Source of the DNA: Gammaproteobacteria bacterium
Lineage (GTDB): Bacteria; Pseudomonadota; Gammaproteobacteria; Chromatiales; Chromatiaceae
Direction of reading: 5' to 3'
Length of the DNA: 49,437 nucleotides
NCBI GenBank assembly: GCA_011389885.1
Contig: JAABTK010000028.1
Location: 1 to 49,437, forward strand
The translations under genes and the position numbers were made by a program. A model generated the notes under the pieces. The model had not been told where the DNA came from and made no database searches. It saw only the letters and a list, made by a program, of their open reading frames with translations. Below, one piece after another: positions 17,882-25,996 of this stretch; the stretch's first letter is position 1, and each line of letters begins with the position of its first letter.

Positions 17882-18721
17882 ATGCAACACCCGAAATTTA
17901 CCGTGATTTTGTACCTGGAGGAGGCCGATCTGCGGGCCGAGCGCGCGCTGTACTCCTTGACCGCGGGCTATCAGCGGGAGGTGCAGGCCGCGGACTACGA
18001 GGTGATCGTGGTGGACAGCACGGAGCAGGGGGCGGTGCAGCGGGACTATGCCGAGGCCTTCGCGGGTTTTCGGTTCATCCGTTTTGTGCGTGAATACCAG
18101 ACCCCTTGGGAGGCTTTGAACTTCGCCGTGGGCGAGGCGCGCTCGGAAAAGGTGCTGTGCTGCCTGCCCGGGGCGAGGATCCTGTCGCCCGGACTGCTGA
18201 AATACGCGGCGGCGGGGCTCGATTTCTGTAAGCACCCCTTTGTGTACACGCTCGATATGTGCCTGGACGCGGTGGGTGACGGCGAGGCGTGGCGGGAAGA
18301 CGGGTATAGCCTGTTTACCCTAGCGGCGCCGAGGGAAGGCGAGGGGCGGGGGTTTTTCAGTCGTATCAGCGAAAGCGGCTGCTTCGGGCTGACGAAGCGC
18401 GACTACATCCGCCTCGGCGGCTTGGATGAGCGGTTTCAGACCTTTTATCATGGGCTTGCGGAGCGGGATTTGTTCAATCGGGCGCATGAAGAGGCCGGAT
18501 TCGTCCCGGTGTTACTGTTAGGCGAGGCCTCGTTCACGCAGTCCGCGCCGTGCGCGCCTGTGGTCGGCCTGTCGGCGCCGGGCAGGGAGGAGTTTTTGCG
18601 CGTCCGGGGCAAGGACTACAAGCCGCTGTTCAAGAAACCGGCCTATTTGGGCTGGATTTCGCAACACTACCATGTCCGGCTGCTGCACTCGGAGAACACC
18701 CCGGGGGCCGGGCTGACGTGA
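17882..18721 (+). CDS. Glycosyltransferase family 2-like protein
   Basis: This 279-residue protein begins MQHPKFTVILYLEEADL. It follows a GT2/GT-A plan: an early beta strand, DYEVIVVDST (the first acidic residues), a FAVGEARSEKVLCCLPGARIL segment where a DxD-like site would be, and ECGFGLTKRDYIRLGGLDER, typical of the acceptor-side region. The canonical DxD is not clear, since CLPGAR stands at that position, so catalysis is uncertain. The ATG at 17882 with GAGGAG upstream is preferred over a 28-codon in-frame extension. It stands divergent to the NYN gene and convergent to the sulfotransferase gene 12 bp away. Confidence 0.6.
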   Translation: MQHPKFTVILYLEEADLRAERALYSLTAGYQREVQAADYEVIVVDSTEQGAVQRDYAEAFAGFRFIRFVREYQTPWEALNFAVGEARSEKVLCCLPGARILSPGLLKYAAAGLDFCKHPFVYTLDMCLDAVGDGEAWREDGYSLFTLAAPREGEGRGFFSRISESGCFGLTKRDYIRLGGLDERFQTFYHGLAERDLFNRAHEEAGFVPVLLLGEASFTQSAPCAPVVGLSAPGREEFLRVRGKDYKPLFKKPAYLGWISQHYHVRLLHSENTPGAGLT

Positions 18722-18733
18722 CTTGCAATCGCC

Positions 18734-19702
18734 TTATTCGAACAGTAAGCGCTTGAGCACCCGCAGCGGGGCCGTGAGCCGCCATGAGGTGGAGCCGTAC
18801 ACCTCTTGCAACTGCTGCTCCAGTTCGCGGATGCGCTCCTGTTGCTCCCGCAGCTTGATCAGGGGGCGGCCCGCGAAGCGCTCTTCGGCCGCGGTGATGC
18901 CCGGGTCGTCGGCGTCGAGTTCGTAGCCGAAGGCCTCCAGGCCGTCGGTGGCGAGGCGGCGAAACATATCCCGCGTCTCGTGGTCCGCCGAGCGCCAGCG
19001 CCCGATGTTGCCAGGCAGGCGAATGCAGGCGGCGGCGATGGCCAGGGTGCGGGAATCGGCCTCGATGCCGAGGCTCTCCAGCAGGAACAGGATCACCCGC
19101 TCGGGCTCCATGCAAATGCCCTCGAAGCGGATCACCAGATGGCGCTCGCCCAGCTCCCGCTCGGCCCAGCGCAGCGCTTGCAGGTTGGCCTTTTCCCACA
19201 TCTGCAGGGAGGCGGTGGCCAGGTGCTCCGGCGGCTGTTGGCCGAACAGGGATTTGAAATGCTTTTGCACCTGACGCTGGTTTTCAGACAGCGCCATGTC
19301 GCGCCCGTCGCGCACCACCTGGACAAAGCGCATCTCGGGCTCGGCCTCGGCGATGAGCGGCAACAGAAAAAGGGCCCGCGGATTCTTCCAGCCCCACGGG
19401 GTTTGCGGGTTCGGCAACTGCGCGCGGTAGGCGGCAATCGCCTTGCGCAGCTCCGCCAGCGCTTCGCCGCGCAGCTTGGCGGGCAGGCCGTCGGCGGGGT
19501 AATCCGCCGCCCGGGTGTGGTCGAGCACCGGGTCCACGAAGCGATCTAGCCAGGGCTCGAAGTTCATGGCGTCGCCGGAGCGGTTGAGGTGGTCGCCCAT
19601 GAACACCCCGGCGGAGGACAGCACTTGGCGCACTACGCGGGTGCCCGAGCCGCCGGTGCCGGCGACCACGATAGGGGGTTGTGTCGATGTGGTTTCGTTC
19701 AT
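18734..19702 (-). CDS. PAPS-dependent sulfotransferase family protein
   Basis: This 322-residue protein has the 5'-phosphosulfate-binding loop GTGGSGTR at residues 15-22 and the 3'-phosphate-binding motif RDGRDMALS at 131-139. These are the two signatures of PAPS sulfotransferases. Its likely substrate is a carbohydrate, given nearby glycosyltransferase genes. The C-terminal tail (about 285-320) is a short coiled coil followed by YGSTSWRLTAPLRVLKRL. That motif is more often found at the ends of bacterial glycosyltransferases in polysaccharide clusters, and so may mark assembly with them. It converges with the GT2-like gene and is divergent from the GT41 gene. Confidence 0.8.
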   Translation of the reverse strand: MNETTSTQPPIVVAGTGGSGTRVVRQVLSSAGVFMGDHLNRSGDAMNFEPWLDRFVDPVLDHTRAADYPADGLPAKLRGEALAELRKAIAAYRAQLPNPQTPWGWKNPRALFLLPLIAEAEPEMRFVQVVRDGRDMALSENQRQVQKHFKSLFGQQPPEHLATASLQMWEKANLQALRWAERELGERHLVIRFEGICMEPERVILFLLESLGIEADSRTLAIAAACIRLPGNIGRWRSADHETRDMFRRLATDGLEAFGYELDADDPGITAAEERFAGRPLIKLREQQERIRELEQQLQEVYGSTSWRLTAPLRVLKRLLFE

Positions 19703-19762
19703 GACGCCCTATTGTAGCGGTTTGCACCGGGAAAAGCGTCGACGATTTTTCGGGATTCGCTT

Positions 19763-19818
19763 AGTATCGCGTGACTAGTATCGCGTGCTTGGTATCGCGT
19801 GACTAGTATCGAGTGACA
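19763..19818. repeat. Four tandem 14-bp repeats upstream of the GT41 gene
   Basis: AGTATCGCGTGACT (19763-19776) is followed head-to-tail by three near copies at 19777, 19791 and 19805. They differ by one to three bases. The array ends 21 bp before the GT41 start. It could be a multi-site binding region or a replication-slippage tract that alters expression. Confidence 0.85.
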
Positions 19819-19839
19819 TCAGTGGCAATGAGGGGCCCC

Positions 19840-22035
19840 ATGAATCAAGCCATCGACTCCATCGGCATTTCCATCGAGACCGCCGCCAATTATCATCGCT
19901 CAGGTCGCCTGGTCGAGGCCGAGCGGATCTACCGCAGCGTACTGGCGCGGCAGCCGGGGCACCTGGATGCCAACTACCTGTTGGGGCTGATCGAATTGGA
20001 GCGCGGCAAGCCGGCGGTGGCCACCGGCTTGATCGCCCAGGCGCGACAGGGGATGCCGCACAACCCGCTGTATCAGTATAACCTGGGGCGTGCGCTGGAG
20101 GCCTGCGGCGACCTGCCGCAGGCCGAGACCTGTTACCGCAAGGCGGTGCAGTTGCAGGCCGATTATGCGGACGCCCGGCTGGCCCTGGGGTGTTTGCTGC
20201 AACAGCAGGGGCGGCTGCAAGATGCGGTGCGGGAGTACCGATGGCTGTTGAAGCGGACGCCGGACAACCCCTCGGTGCTCAACAACCTGGGCAACGCCCT
20301 CTCCGGCCTAGGGCGGATGTCGGAGGCGGAGCAGGCGCTGCGGCGCAGCGTGGCGTTGGCGCCCGGTTATGCTCAAGGCTTTGGCAACCTGGGCAACCTG
20401 CTGATGGGGCTGGGGCAGACGGATGAGGCCGATGAGGCCTTTCGCAAGGCCTTGGAGCTGGCCCCCGGCGAGCCGGACTTCCATTACAACTACGGCAATT
20501 ATCTGCAACTGGTGTGCCGCTACGACGAGGCCGTGGCCAGTTATCAGCGGGCGCTGGAGCTGCGCCCGCGCATGGCCGGGGCGGCCAACAACCTCGGCAA
20601 TGTGCTCAAACTGCTGGGGCGCATCGAGGAGGCCGAGGCGGTGTTCCGCCAGGCCATCGCGGCGGACCCGGATTACCCGGACGCCTACAACAATTTGGGC
20701 AATGTGATGGTCTCCAATGGCGAGATCGAGTTGGCCATCGGTTGGTATCGCACCGCCTTGGACAAGCGGCCGAATTTCGTCGATGCCTACAGCAATTTGG
20801 TGTATGCGCTGAATTACCCCATCGGCCTGCATGAGCAGGACCTGTTTCGCGAGCATCGCGAATGGTCCTTGCGCTTCGAGCGTCCGCTGTTGACGCCCCA
20901 GGCGCAGGCCGCGCCGGCGCGGCCGTTGACCGGGCGCAAACTGCGCCTGGGGTACGTCTCGGGGGATTTTCGGCGGCATTCCGTGGCGTTCTTTTTCGAG
21001 CCCCTGCTCAAGGCCCATGACCGGGATCGGGTGGAGGTCTTTTGCTACTCCAACGTCATTCAGGCCGACGATGTCACCGCGCGCATCCAGGCCCAAGCGG
21101 ATGGCTGGCGCAGCATCGCGGGCCTCAGCGACGAGGCCGCGGCGGCGCAGATTCGGGCCGATCGCATCGACCTCTTGGTGGACCTCTCCGGGCATACCGA
21201 CGGCAACCGGCTGCTGGTATTCGCCCGCCGTCCGGCGCCGCTGCAGGTGAGCTGGCTGGGCTACCCCAACACCACCGGCCTCGAATCCATGCATTTTCGA
21301 CTCACGGACGCGATTTGCGACCCCGAGGGCGAGACCGACCGTTTTCATGCCGAACGCCTGATCCGCCTGCCCGAGGGTTTTTTGTGTTACGAAGGTTACG
21401 AGGCGGCGCCCGAAGTGCGCGAGCCGCCCTGTCTGCACGGGGCGCCCGTCACCTTCGGCAGCTTCAACAACCTGACCAAGGTCACCCGGCCGGTGGTGGA
21501 TCAGTGGTGCCGCATCATGCAGGCCGTGCCCGGCTCGCGCATCATCCTCAAGACCAATCAGCTCGAAGACCCGCGGCTGCGGGACAAATACCGCGGCTGG
21601 TTCGCGGACAACGGGGTTTCAGCGGATCGCGTAGAGCTGTTGGCCCGCATTCCCGGGCTCACCGAGCATTTAGAGCTGTATTCCCGCCTCGACATCGCAC
21701 TGGACTGCTTCCCCTATAACGGCACCACCACCACCTGTGAGGCGCTGTGGATGGGGGTCCCGGTGCTGACCTTGGATGGCGGCAGCCACCGCGCCCGGGT
21801 CAGCAAGAGCATCCTCCACCGCCTGGGCCTCGATCACCTGGCGGCCGCGGATGGGCCAGCCATGGTGCGCCTCGCACAACAGCTAGCGGGCGATCCGCAA
21901 GCGCTGCGCAGCTTACGCCTGGGCATGCGCGAACGGATGCGGGGCGGCCCTTTGTGTGACGCCCCGCGCTTTGCCGCCAGCCTAGAGCACGCCTTCGAGG
22001 TGCTGTTTCGCGCCGTCGCCGGGCCGGCGGAATGA
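19840..22035 (+). CDS. TPR-GT41 protein, O-GlcNAc transferase / SPINDLY-like
   Basis: This 731-residue protein has about nine TPR units (residues 5-330) followed by a GT41 catalytic region (about 364-725). Landmarks of the family are GYVSGDFRRHSVAFF, the histidine of SGHTDGNRL (H452), GYPNTTGL, FGSFNNLTKV and PYNGTTTTCEALWMG (near 625-639), which bind the nucleotide sugar. Bacterial relatives glycosylate proteins, often surface or S-layer proteins, using UDP-sugars. No signal peptide is seen, so it acts in the cytoplasm. The ATG at 19840 after GAGGGG is chosen over a GTG at 19813 inside the tandem repeats. An IPTL-type exported protein is encoded just downstream. Confidence 0.85.
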   Translation: MNQAIDSIGISIETAANYHRSGRLVEAERIYRSVLARQPGHLDANYLLGLIELERGKPAVATGLIAQARQGMPHNPLYQYNLGRALEACGDLPQAETCYRKAVQLQADYADARLALGCLLQQQGRLQDAVREYRWLLKRTPDNPSVLNNLGNALSGLGRMSEAEQALRRSVALAPGYAQGFGNLGNLLMGLGQTDEADEAFRKALELAPGEPDFHYNYGNYLQLVCRYDEAVASYQRALELRPRMAGAANNLGNVLKLLGRIEEAEAVFRQAIAADPDYPDAYNNLGNVMVSNGEIELAIGWYRTALDKRPNFVDAYSNLVYALNYPIGLHEQDLFREHREWSLRFERPLLTPQAQAAPARPLTGRKLRLGYVSGDFRRHSVAFFFEPLLKAHDRDRVEVFCYSNVIQADDVTARIQAQADGWRSIAGLSDEAAAAQIRADRIDLLVDLSGHTDGNRLLVFARRPAPLQVSWLGYPNTTGLESMHFRLTDAICDPEGETDRFHAERLIRLPEGFLCYEGYEAAPEVREPPCLHGAPVTFGSFNNLTKVTRPVVDQWCRIMQAVPGSRIILKTNQLEDPRLRDKYRGWFADNGVSADRVELLARIPGLTEHLELYSRLDIALDCFPYNGTTTTCEALWMGVPVLTLDGGSHRARVSKSILHRLGLDHLAAADGPAMVRLAQQLAGDPQALRSLRLGMRERMRGGPLCDAPRFAASLEHAFEVLFRAVAGPAE

Positions 22036-22099
22036 GGATGATGGGCCGAGGCCCGCGCTCGGCTGCATACGGCGGGTGATTCATCGGCCCATAACAGGG

Positions 22100-22116
22100 T
22101 ATACTGCGGATATACT
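22100..22116 (+). promoter_or_regulatory. Candidate -10 boxes before the IPTL-type gene
   Basis: TATACT occurs twice (22100-22105 and 22111-22116) in a short AT-rich stretch 40 bp before the start. No good -35 hexamer is seen at normal spacing, so this is only a candidate promoter. Confidence 0.3.
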
Positions 22117-22144
22117 AAAACCCTATCGTTTACAGGAGTGGATT

Positions 22145-23053
22145 ATGCAAAAGCGGGAGTTCCCGAGGCGATTGATCGGGTTAGGCGCAATGGCGCTGCT
22201 CGTGGGCGGCGGTCAACCGCTTCAGGCGGCCAGTGTGTTCAACGCAAGCGCCGCCAACTTCAGTTGCGCGGATGACGAGGCGGCGGTGATCGCGAGCGGG
22301 GCCATAGGCCTCAGTGCGGGCGGCGCCACCTATTACACGGGCCTGCATCAGGCCGGCGGCGATAATCAAAACCCGGTGGCGGCGGCCTTCGGGGCGCAGT
22401 CTTGGTGTGTGGACGATTACGAAACCACCGGCGCCGACGGCCGCGGCGAGGGTTTGCTGTCGGATCAGGGCCGGCTCTACGCCGTGTTCAGCATCGACGG
22501 CGCGGAAAATCCGACGGAGCAGGATTTACGCCGCTTCACCGCCGACGGTTGGCTGAGCAGCTACGGCAGCGGCGGCGGGCCCCGGGTTTCGGTGGTGTTG
22601 CGTTTGGATCCCGCAAGCGGCCGCGTCTGGCAACAGGACGGCGCCTATCAGGGCACCTATCTGCTGTCGCGCCTAAGCAGCGGCGAGACCAACACCCTGG
22701 AGGTTAAGGCCCTGGCGTTGAATGCTGCGGGTGAACTGGAAGTGGACGCCCAGGCCTATTTCACCCCGCTGGGGGTGAACGGCCAGCCGCTGGAGCTGGG
22801 GGCCGATGCCGAGTCGCCGTTCGACTACTCGGTGCGCCTGAGCGGCGACTTGCAGACCGCGCTGGCGGCCTCGGTGGACACCCCCTGCCCCGAGTGCGAC
22901 GATCCGCCGCCGCCGCTGCCGCCCACTACCGGCGGGACCACCCCCGGCGTATACTCCAGCCCGGTAGGCGTCCCCGCACTGGGTCTTTGGGGACTCGGGC
23001 TGTTAACGGGTCTGCTGGGCCTGCTTGGCATGGGATTGCGCCGCACGCGGTGA
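22145..23053 (+). CDS. Exported protein with IPTL-like C-terminal sorting signal
   Basis: This 302-residue protein starts with a signal peptide (basic MQKREFPRR, then a hydrophobic stretch ending near QAAS). It ends with a proline-rich linker (DPPPPLPPTTGG, about 253-264) and a C-terminal tripartite tail at 276-302: VPALGLWGLGLL, a hydrophobic helix and RRTR. That tail resembles the IPTL-CTERM class of exosortase/rhombosortase-type sorting signals. The middle part has two cysteines (CADD and WCVDD) and a CPECDD motif but no domain I recognise. It is probably anchored in or processed at the envelope. The ATG follows ACAGGAGTGG. A possible target of the adjacent GT41 enzyme is an inference only. 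Confidence 0.7.
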   Translation: MQKREFPRRLIGLGAMALLVGGGQPLQAASVFNASAANFSCADDEAAVIASGAIGLSAGGATYYTGLHQAGGDNQNPVAAAFGAQSWCVDDYETTGADGRGEGLLSDQGRLYAVFSIDGAENPTEQDLRRFTADGWLSSYGSGGGPRVSVVLRLDPASGRVWQQDGAYQGTYLLSRLSSGETNTLEVKALALNAAGELEVDAQAYFTPLGVNGQPLELGADAESPFDYSVRLSGDLQTALAASVDTPCPECDDPPPPLPPTTGGTTPGVYSSPVGVPALGLWGLGLLTGLLGLLGMGLRRTR

Positions 23054-23055
23054 GC

Positions 23056-23390
23056 CTAGTACGCCTGCGCACAAATACCGGAAACCACGGCGGGTTAGGA
23101 ACGCAGAGGACGCGAAGGACCGCAGAGGGCGCAGAGGAATTCTTGCTTGATCGTCCCCGCGTTCCGGCGCGGGATGCCTGTCCGCCCGCCTGGAGTACAG
23201 CCCTCGGGCTGTGCGCTTCTTCGTCTGCCTAAGTGCTGGGCGCTGGGGACTAGGCGCTAGGCACTTACCACTAAGCACCCAGCATTCACCATTCACCATT
23301 CACCATTCACCATTCACCATTCACCATTCACCACTAACCACAACCGACAGCCGCTCCGCGCCCTCTGCGTCCCGAGAGCGTCTCGGCTAG
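23056..23390. repeat. Long-TIR interspersed repeat, copy A2
   Basis: This fills the whole gap between the IPTL-type gene and the protease gene and is bounded by CTAG on both sides (23056-23059 and 23387-23390). It starts CTAGTACGCCTGCGCACAAA and continues with GGAACGCAGAGGACGCGAAG. The far end reverse complements to GGGACGCAGAGGGCGCGGAG. Internal segments such as GATCGTCCCCGCGTTCCGGC and GTACAGCCCTCGGGCTGT match copy A1 in the opposite orientation. A CATTCAC heptamer array lies within it. Confidence 0.75.
23283..23331. repeat. Heptanucleotide tandem array, seven CATTCAC units
   Basis: Seven perfect CATTCAC units are followed by a degenerate CACTAAC. The array is noncoding and lies inside repeat A2. 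Its copy number is likely to vary by slippage. Confidence 0.95.
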
Positions 23391-23395
23391 GGGCC

Positions 23396-24052
23396 TCAGC
23401 GCCCGGAGCGCAGCACCATCAGGTTGCCCGATTGCTGCATATCCAATTGGCGCAGGAAGGTCATGCCCAATAGCACCGCCGGCGGATGATCGGCATCGAT
23501 CACCGCCGCACGCACGTTAAAACGCTCAATCGGTCCCACCTGCACCCGGTCTAGCACTACCGGATAGGCGGCGGTGATGCCGGACGCGGTTTGGGCCTGA
23601 ATCGGCGTTTGGGTGCGGTCCACCTCAATCCCCAATTGGCGCGCGTGCTGGCGGCTCAGGGCCACGAAAGAGGCCCCGGTATCGACGATCATCGGCACCC
23701 CCTGGCCGTTAATCCGGCCCTGCACGAAAAAGGCCCCGCTGGCGTTGCTGACGATGCGCAACTCCTGCTCCGCGGGCTCGGCATAGCCGCCGCCAATGGT
23801 GTCGTCGAGGCCGAAGCTGCGGCGCTCACCGTTCACTTCGATTACCGCGCCCTCGAAATCCGCGGCGATTAAAAGCATGCCCTCGACGATCTCCTCGCCC
23901 ACCGCCAGCACCTGCGGCCGACCGTCGATTTCGATCATCGCCTTATCCGGGAACAGGGCCTTGACCCGGATATTCCCCGCCGACAGCGCGGGCGCCGCCG
24001 TCGCGGCCAGCAGGACGGCCAGGATTAAGGCCGCAAAAAATGGAACTCGCAT
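23396..24052 (-). CDS. Periplasmic retropepsin-like aspartic protease (TIGR02281 type)
   Basis: This 218-residue protein has a signal peptide (MRVPFFAALILAVLLAA, cleaved near ALSA) and a small beta domain. It then has a retropepsin-like domain from about residue 100 with the catalytic DTGAS at 124-128 and LLGMTFLRQLDM near the end. Such clan AA proteins act as dimers in the envelope; substrates are not known. The ATG at 24052 is chosen because GGAGGG lies 8 bases upstream and it starts the signal peptide directly; an in-frame start at 24085 would add 11 residues. It follows pgpA by 23 bp and is probably the last gene of the thiL-pgpA transcript. Confidence 0.85.
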   Translation of the reverse strand: MRVPFFAALILAVLLAATAAPALSAGNIRVKALFPDKAMIEIDGRPQVLAVGEEIVEGMLLIAADFEGAVIEVNGERRSFGLDDTIGGGYAEPAEQELRIVSNASGAFFVQGRINGQGVPMIVDTGASFVALSRQHARQLGIEVDRTQTPIQAQTASGITAAYPVVLDRVQVGPIERFNVRAAVIDADHPPAVLLGMTFLRQLDMQQSGNLMVLRSGR

Positions 24053-24075
24053 CGGACAAACCCTCCGCTTTAGGA

Positions 24076-24570
24076 TTACCCCCAAGCATAGACCGCGCCT
24101 TGCAAAACGACAAACGCGGCAACCCCCGCCGCCAGATCATCCAGCATAATCCCCAGCCCGCCATGGATCCGCCGGTCCAGCCAGCAGATGGGCCAAGGCT
24201 TGAGGATATCGAAAAACCGAAACAGCAAGAACCCGGCCGCCAACCACCCCCAGCCCGGCGGGGCCAGCCACAGGGTGACCAACAGGCCCACCCACTCGTC
24301 CCACACGATGCCCGCCGGATCGTCCAAGGCCAGGTCGCGCGCCACCCGCCCGCACAGCGGGATCCCGAGTACGAACAATACCGCGGTCAGCAGCAGGTAT
24401 TGCAAATCCGTTAGATAGGTCGCCATGGCCAGGTAGAGGGGGATCGCGGCCAAGGTCCCCGCGGTGCCCGGGCCCTTGGGCGCCGCCCCGCTGCCGAGGC
24501 CGAAGGCCAGCAGATGCAGCGGGTTGCGCCAATCCAGGCGCCGCTCTTGCCTACCCGGAAAAATGCTCAT
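24076..24570 (-). CDS. pgpA: Phosphatidylglycerophosphatase A
   Basis: This 164-residue membrane protein matches PgpA, which dephosphorylates phosphatidylglycerophosphate to phosphatidylglycerol in the inner membrane. Motifs include GSGAAPKGPGTAGTLAAIP (residues 26-44), the acidic WDEWVG at 90-95 and the FRFFDILKPWP segment, followed by LDDLAAG. Several hydrophobic helices are evident. Its start overlaps the end of thiL by 20 bp, as in many gammaproteobacteria where thiL and pgpA are adjacent. Confidence 0.93.
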   Translation of the reverse strand: MSIFPGRQERRLDWRNPLHLLAFGLGSGAAPKGPGTAGTLAAIPLYLAMATYLTDLQYLLLTAVLFVLGIPLCGRVARDLALDDPAGIVWDEWVGLLVTLWLAPPGWGWLAAGFLLFRFFDILKPWPICWLDRRIHGGLGIMLDDLAAGVAAFVVLQGAVYAWG

Positions 24571-25540
24571 AGCCGCCGCGGGCCAGGCTCAGCTCTGCCC
24601 CATCGGGGGCGATGCAATGCACGCCGTCACCGGCGACCACCTCGCCGACATGGCGGCAAACGCAGCCGGCGGCGCGGCAAATGGCGGCCGCCTCCCGCTC
24701 CAGGGCCGGGTCCAGGGTAAAGCAGAGTTCATAGTCGTCGCCGCCGGCGATAAACGGCATCCAGTCCCCAGTGACCGCCAAATAGGCCCGACCGGCGGCG
24801 GACAAGGGCAGGCGGCCTAGCTCGAAACGCGCGCCCACGCCGCTGGCGGTGCAAATATGCCCCAAGTCCGCCGCCAGGCCGTCGGAGAGGTCAATCGCCG
24901 CATGGGCCACCCCGCCCAGGCGCCGCCCCAGCAGCACCCGCGGCTCGGGCCGGTGCAGGCGTTCGGCAAGCGCCGCATGCTGCGCCCCGCCGTCCCACTC
25001 GCCCTGCTGCTGCATCAGCCCCAGGGCCGCATCGCCCAGGGTCCCGCTGACATAGACCAAATCCCCCGGTCGCGCCCGGGAGCGGCGCAATTCCCGCCCC
25101 GCGGCCACAAAGCCTTGGGCATGGATGCTGATGCTGCGCGGCCCGCGGGTGGTGTCGCCGCCGACCAAGCGCACCCCATGCGCCCGCGCCAGCACCGCCA
25201 TGCCGTGCGCAAAGGCCGCCACCCAGGCCGTATCGGCCTGCGGCAGGGTGAGCCCCAGGGAGAACCAGGCGGGCTCCGCGCCCATTGCGGCCAAGTCGCT
25301 CAAATTCACCGCCAAGGCCTTATGCCCCAGGGCCTCGGGGTCGGCGCCGACGGCGAAATGCACCCCCTCCGCCAGGGTGTCCTGGGTCTGGGCCAGCAGG
25401 CGATTGGGGGGCGGGCGCAGCAGGGCGCAATCGTCCCCCACGCCCAGGTCCACATCCTCCCGGTGCGGCCCCAAAGCGGCGAAATAGGTCTGAATTAGAT
25501 CGAATTCGGACTGAATCATGGGGTGCGGGGCATCGCTCAT
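24551..25540 (-). CDS. thiL: Thiamine-monophosphate kinase
   Basis: This 329-residue enzyme phosphorylates thiamine monophosphate to thiamine diphosphate using ATP. It shows the N-terminal GVGDDCALL (33-41), DTLAEGVHF, LVGGDTTRGP and DLSDGLAADL motifs of the PurM/ThiL fold. The start ATG at 25540 overlaps the nusB stop as ATGA, and a second methionine at residue 8 is possible. It belongs to the nusB-thiL-pgpA order common in gammaproteobacteria. Confidence 0.95.
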   Translation of the reverse strand: MSDAPHPMIQSEFDLIQTYFAALGPHREDVDLGVGDDCALLRPPPNRLLAQTQDTLAEGVHFAVGADPEALGHKALAVNLSDLAAMGAEPAWFSLGLTLPQADTAWVAAFAHGMAVLARAHGVRLVGGDTTRGPRSISIHAQGFVAAGRELRRSRARPGDLVYVSGTLGDAALGLMQQQGEWDGGAQHAALAERLHRPEPRVLLGRRLGGVAHAAIDLSDGLAADLGHICTASGVGARFELGRLPLSAAGRAYLAVTGDWMPFIAGGDDYELCFTLDPALEREAAAICRAAGCVCRHVGEVVAGDGVHCIAPDGAELSLARGGYEHFSG

Positions 25541-25971
25541 CGGGCGCGGCGCAGCTTGATCTCGCCGCCCCGCGCGCCCTGGGCCAGCTTGTCGAGCACG
25601 CCGTTAATGAAGCGGTGCGATTGTTCGGCCCCGAACACCTTGGCCAGCTCCACGCACTCGTTGATCACCACCCGATAGGGGATCTCGGGACGATGGGTTA
25701 GCTCATAGGCGCCGAGGCGCAGGATCGCGCGCTCCACCGGGTCCACGCTCTCGATCGAGCGGCTCAACAGCGGCGCCAGTTGGGCGTCCAGCGCCCCAAG
25801 GTGTTGGGGGATGCCGTGGAGGATCTCCTTAAAATACTCCAAATCGAAGGTGGTGACGGATTCGTCGCTCAGGAACTGCTCCTCGATCTCCGCCAGATTG
25901 CCGCCGGCCATCTGCCATTGATAAAGCGCCTGCACCGCGTGATGGCGGGCGCGGCTGCGTTTATTGCTCAT
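25537..25971 (-). CDS. nusB: Transcription antitermination factor NusB
   Basis: This 144-residue all-helical protein starts MSNKRSRARHHAVQALYQW and contains DPVERAILRLGAYEL and YRVVINECVELAKVFG. NusB pairs with S10 (encoded at 545-856) on boxA RNA in rRNA antitermination. An in-frame start at 26088 would extend back into ribH; the ATG at 25971 is the conserved one. The gene lies 25 bp downstream of ribH, in the standard ribH-nusB order, and overlaps thiL by 4 bp. Confidence 0.95.
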   Translation of the reverse strand: MSNKRSRARHHAVQALYQWQMAGGNLAEIEEQFLSDESVTTFDLEYFKEILHGIPQHLGALDAQLAPLLSRSIESVDPVERAILRLGAYELTHRPEIPYRVVINECVELAKVFGAEQSHRFINGVLDKLAQGARGGEIKLRRAR

Positions 25972-25996
25972 AATTTCGGGATTCTCGGCGGCCGCC

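Noticed and set aside
23283-23331. CRISPR array
   Set aside because: The units are 7 bp and contiguous with no spacers, so this is a simple tandem repeat.
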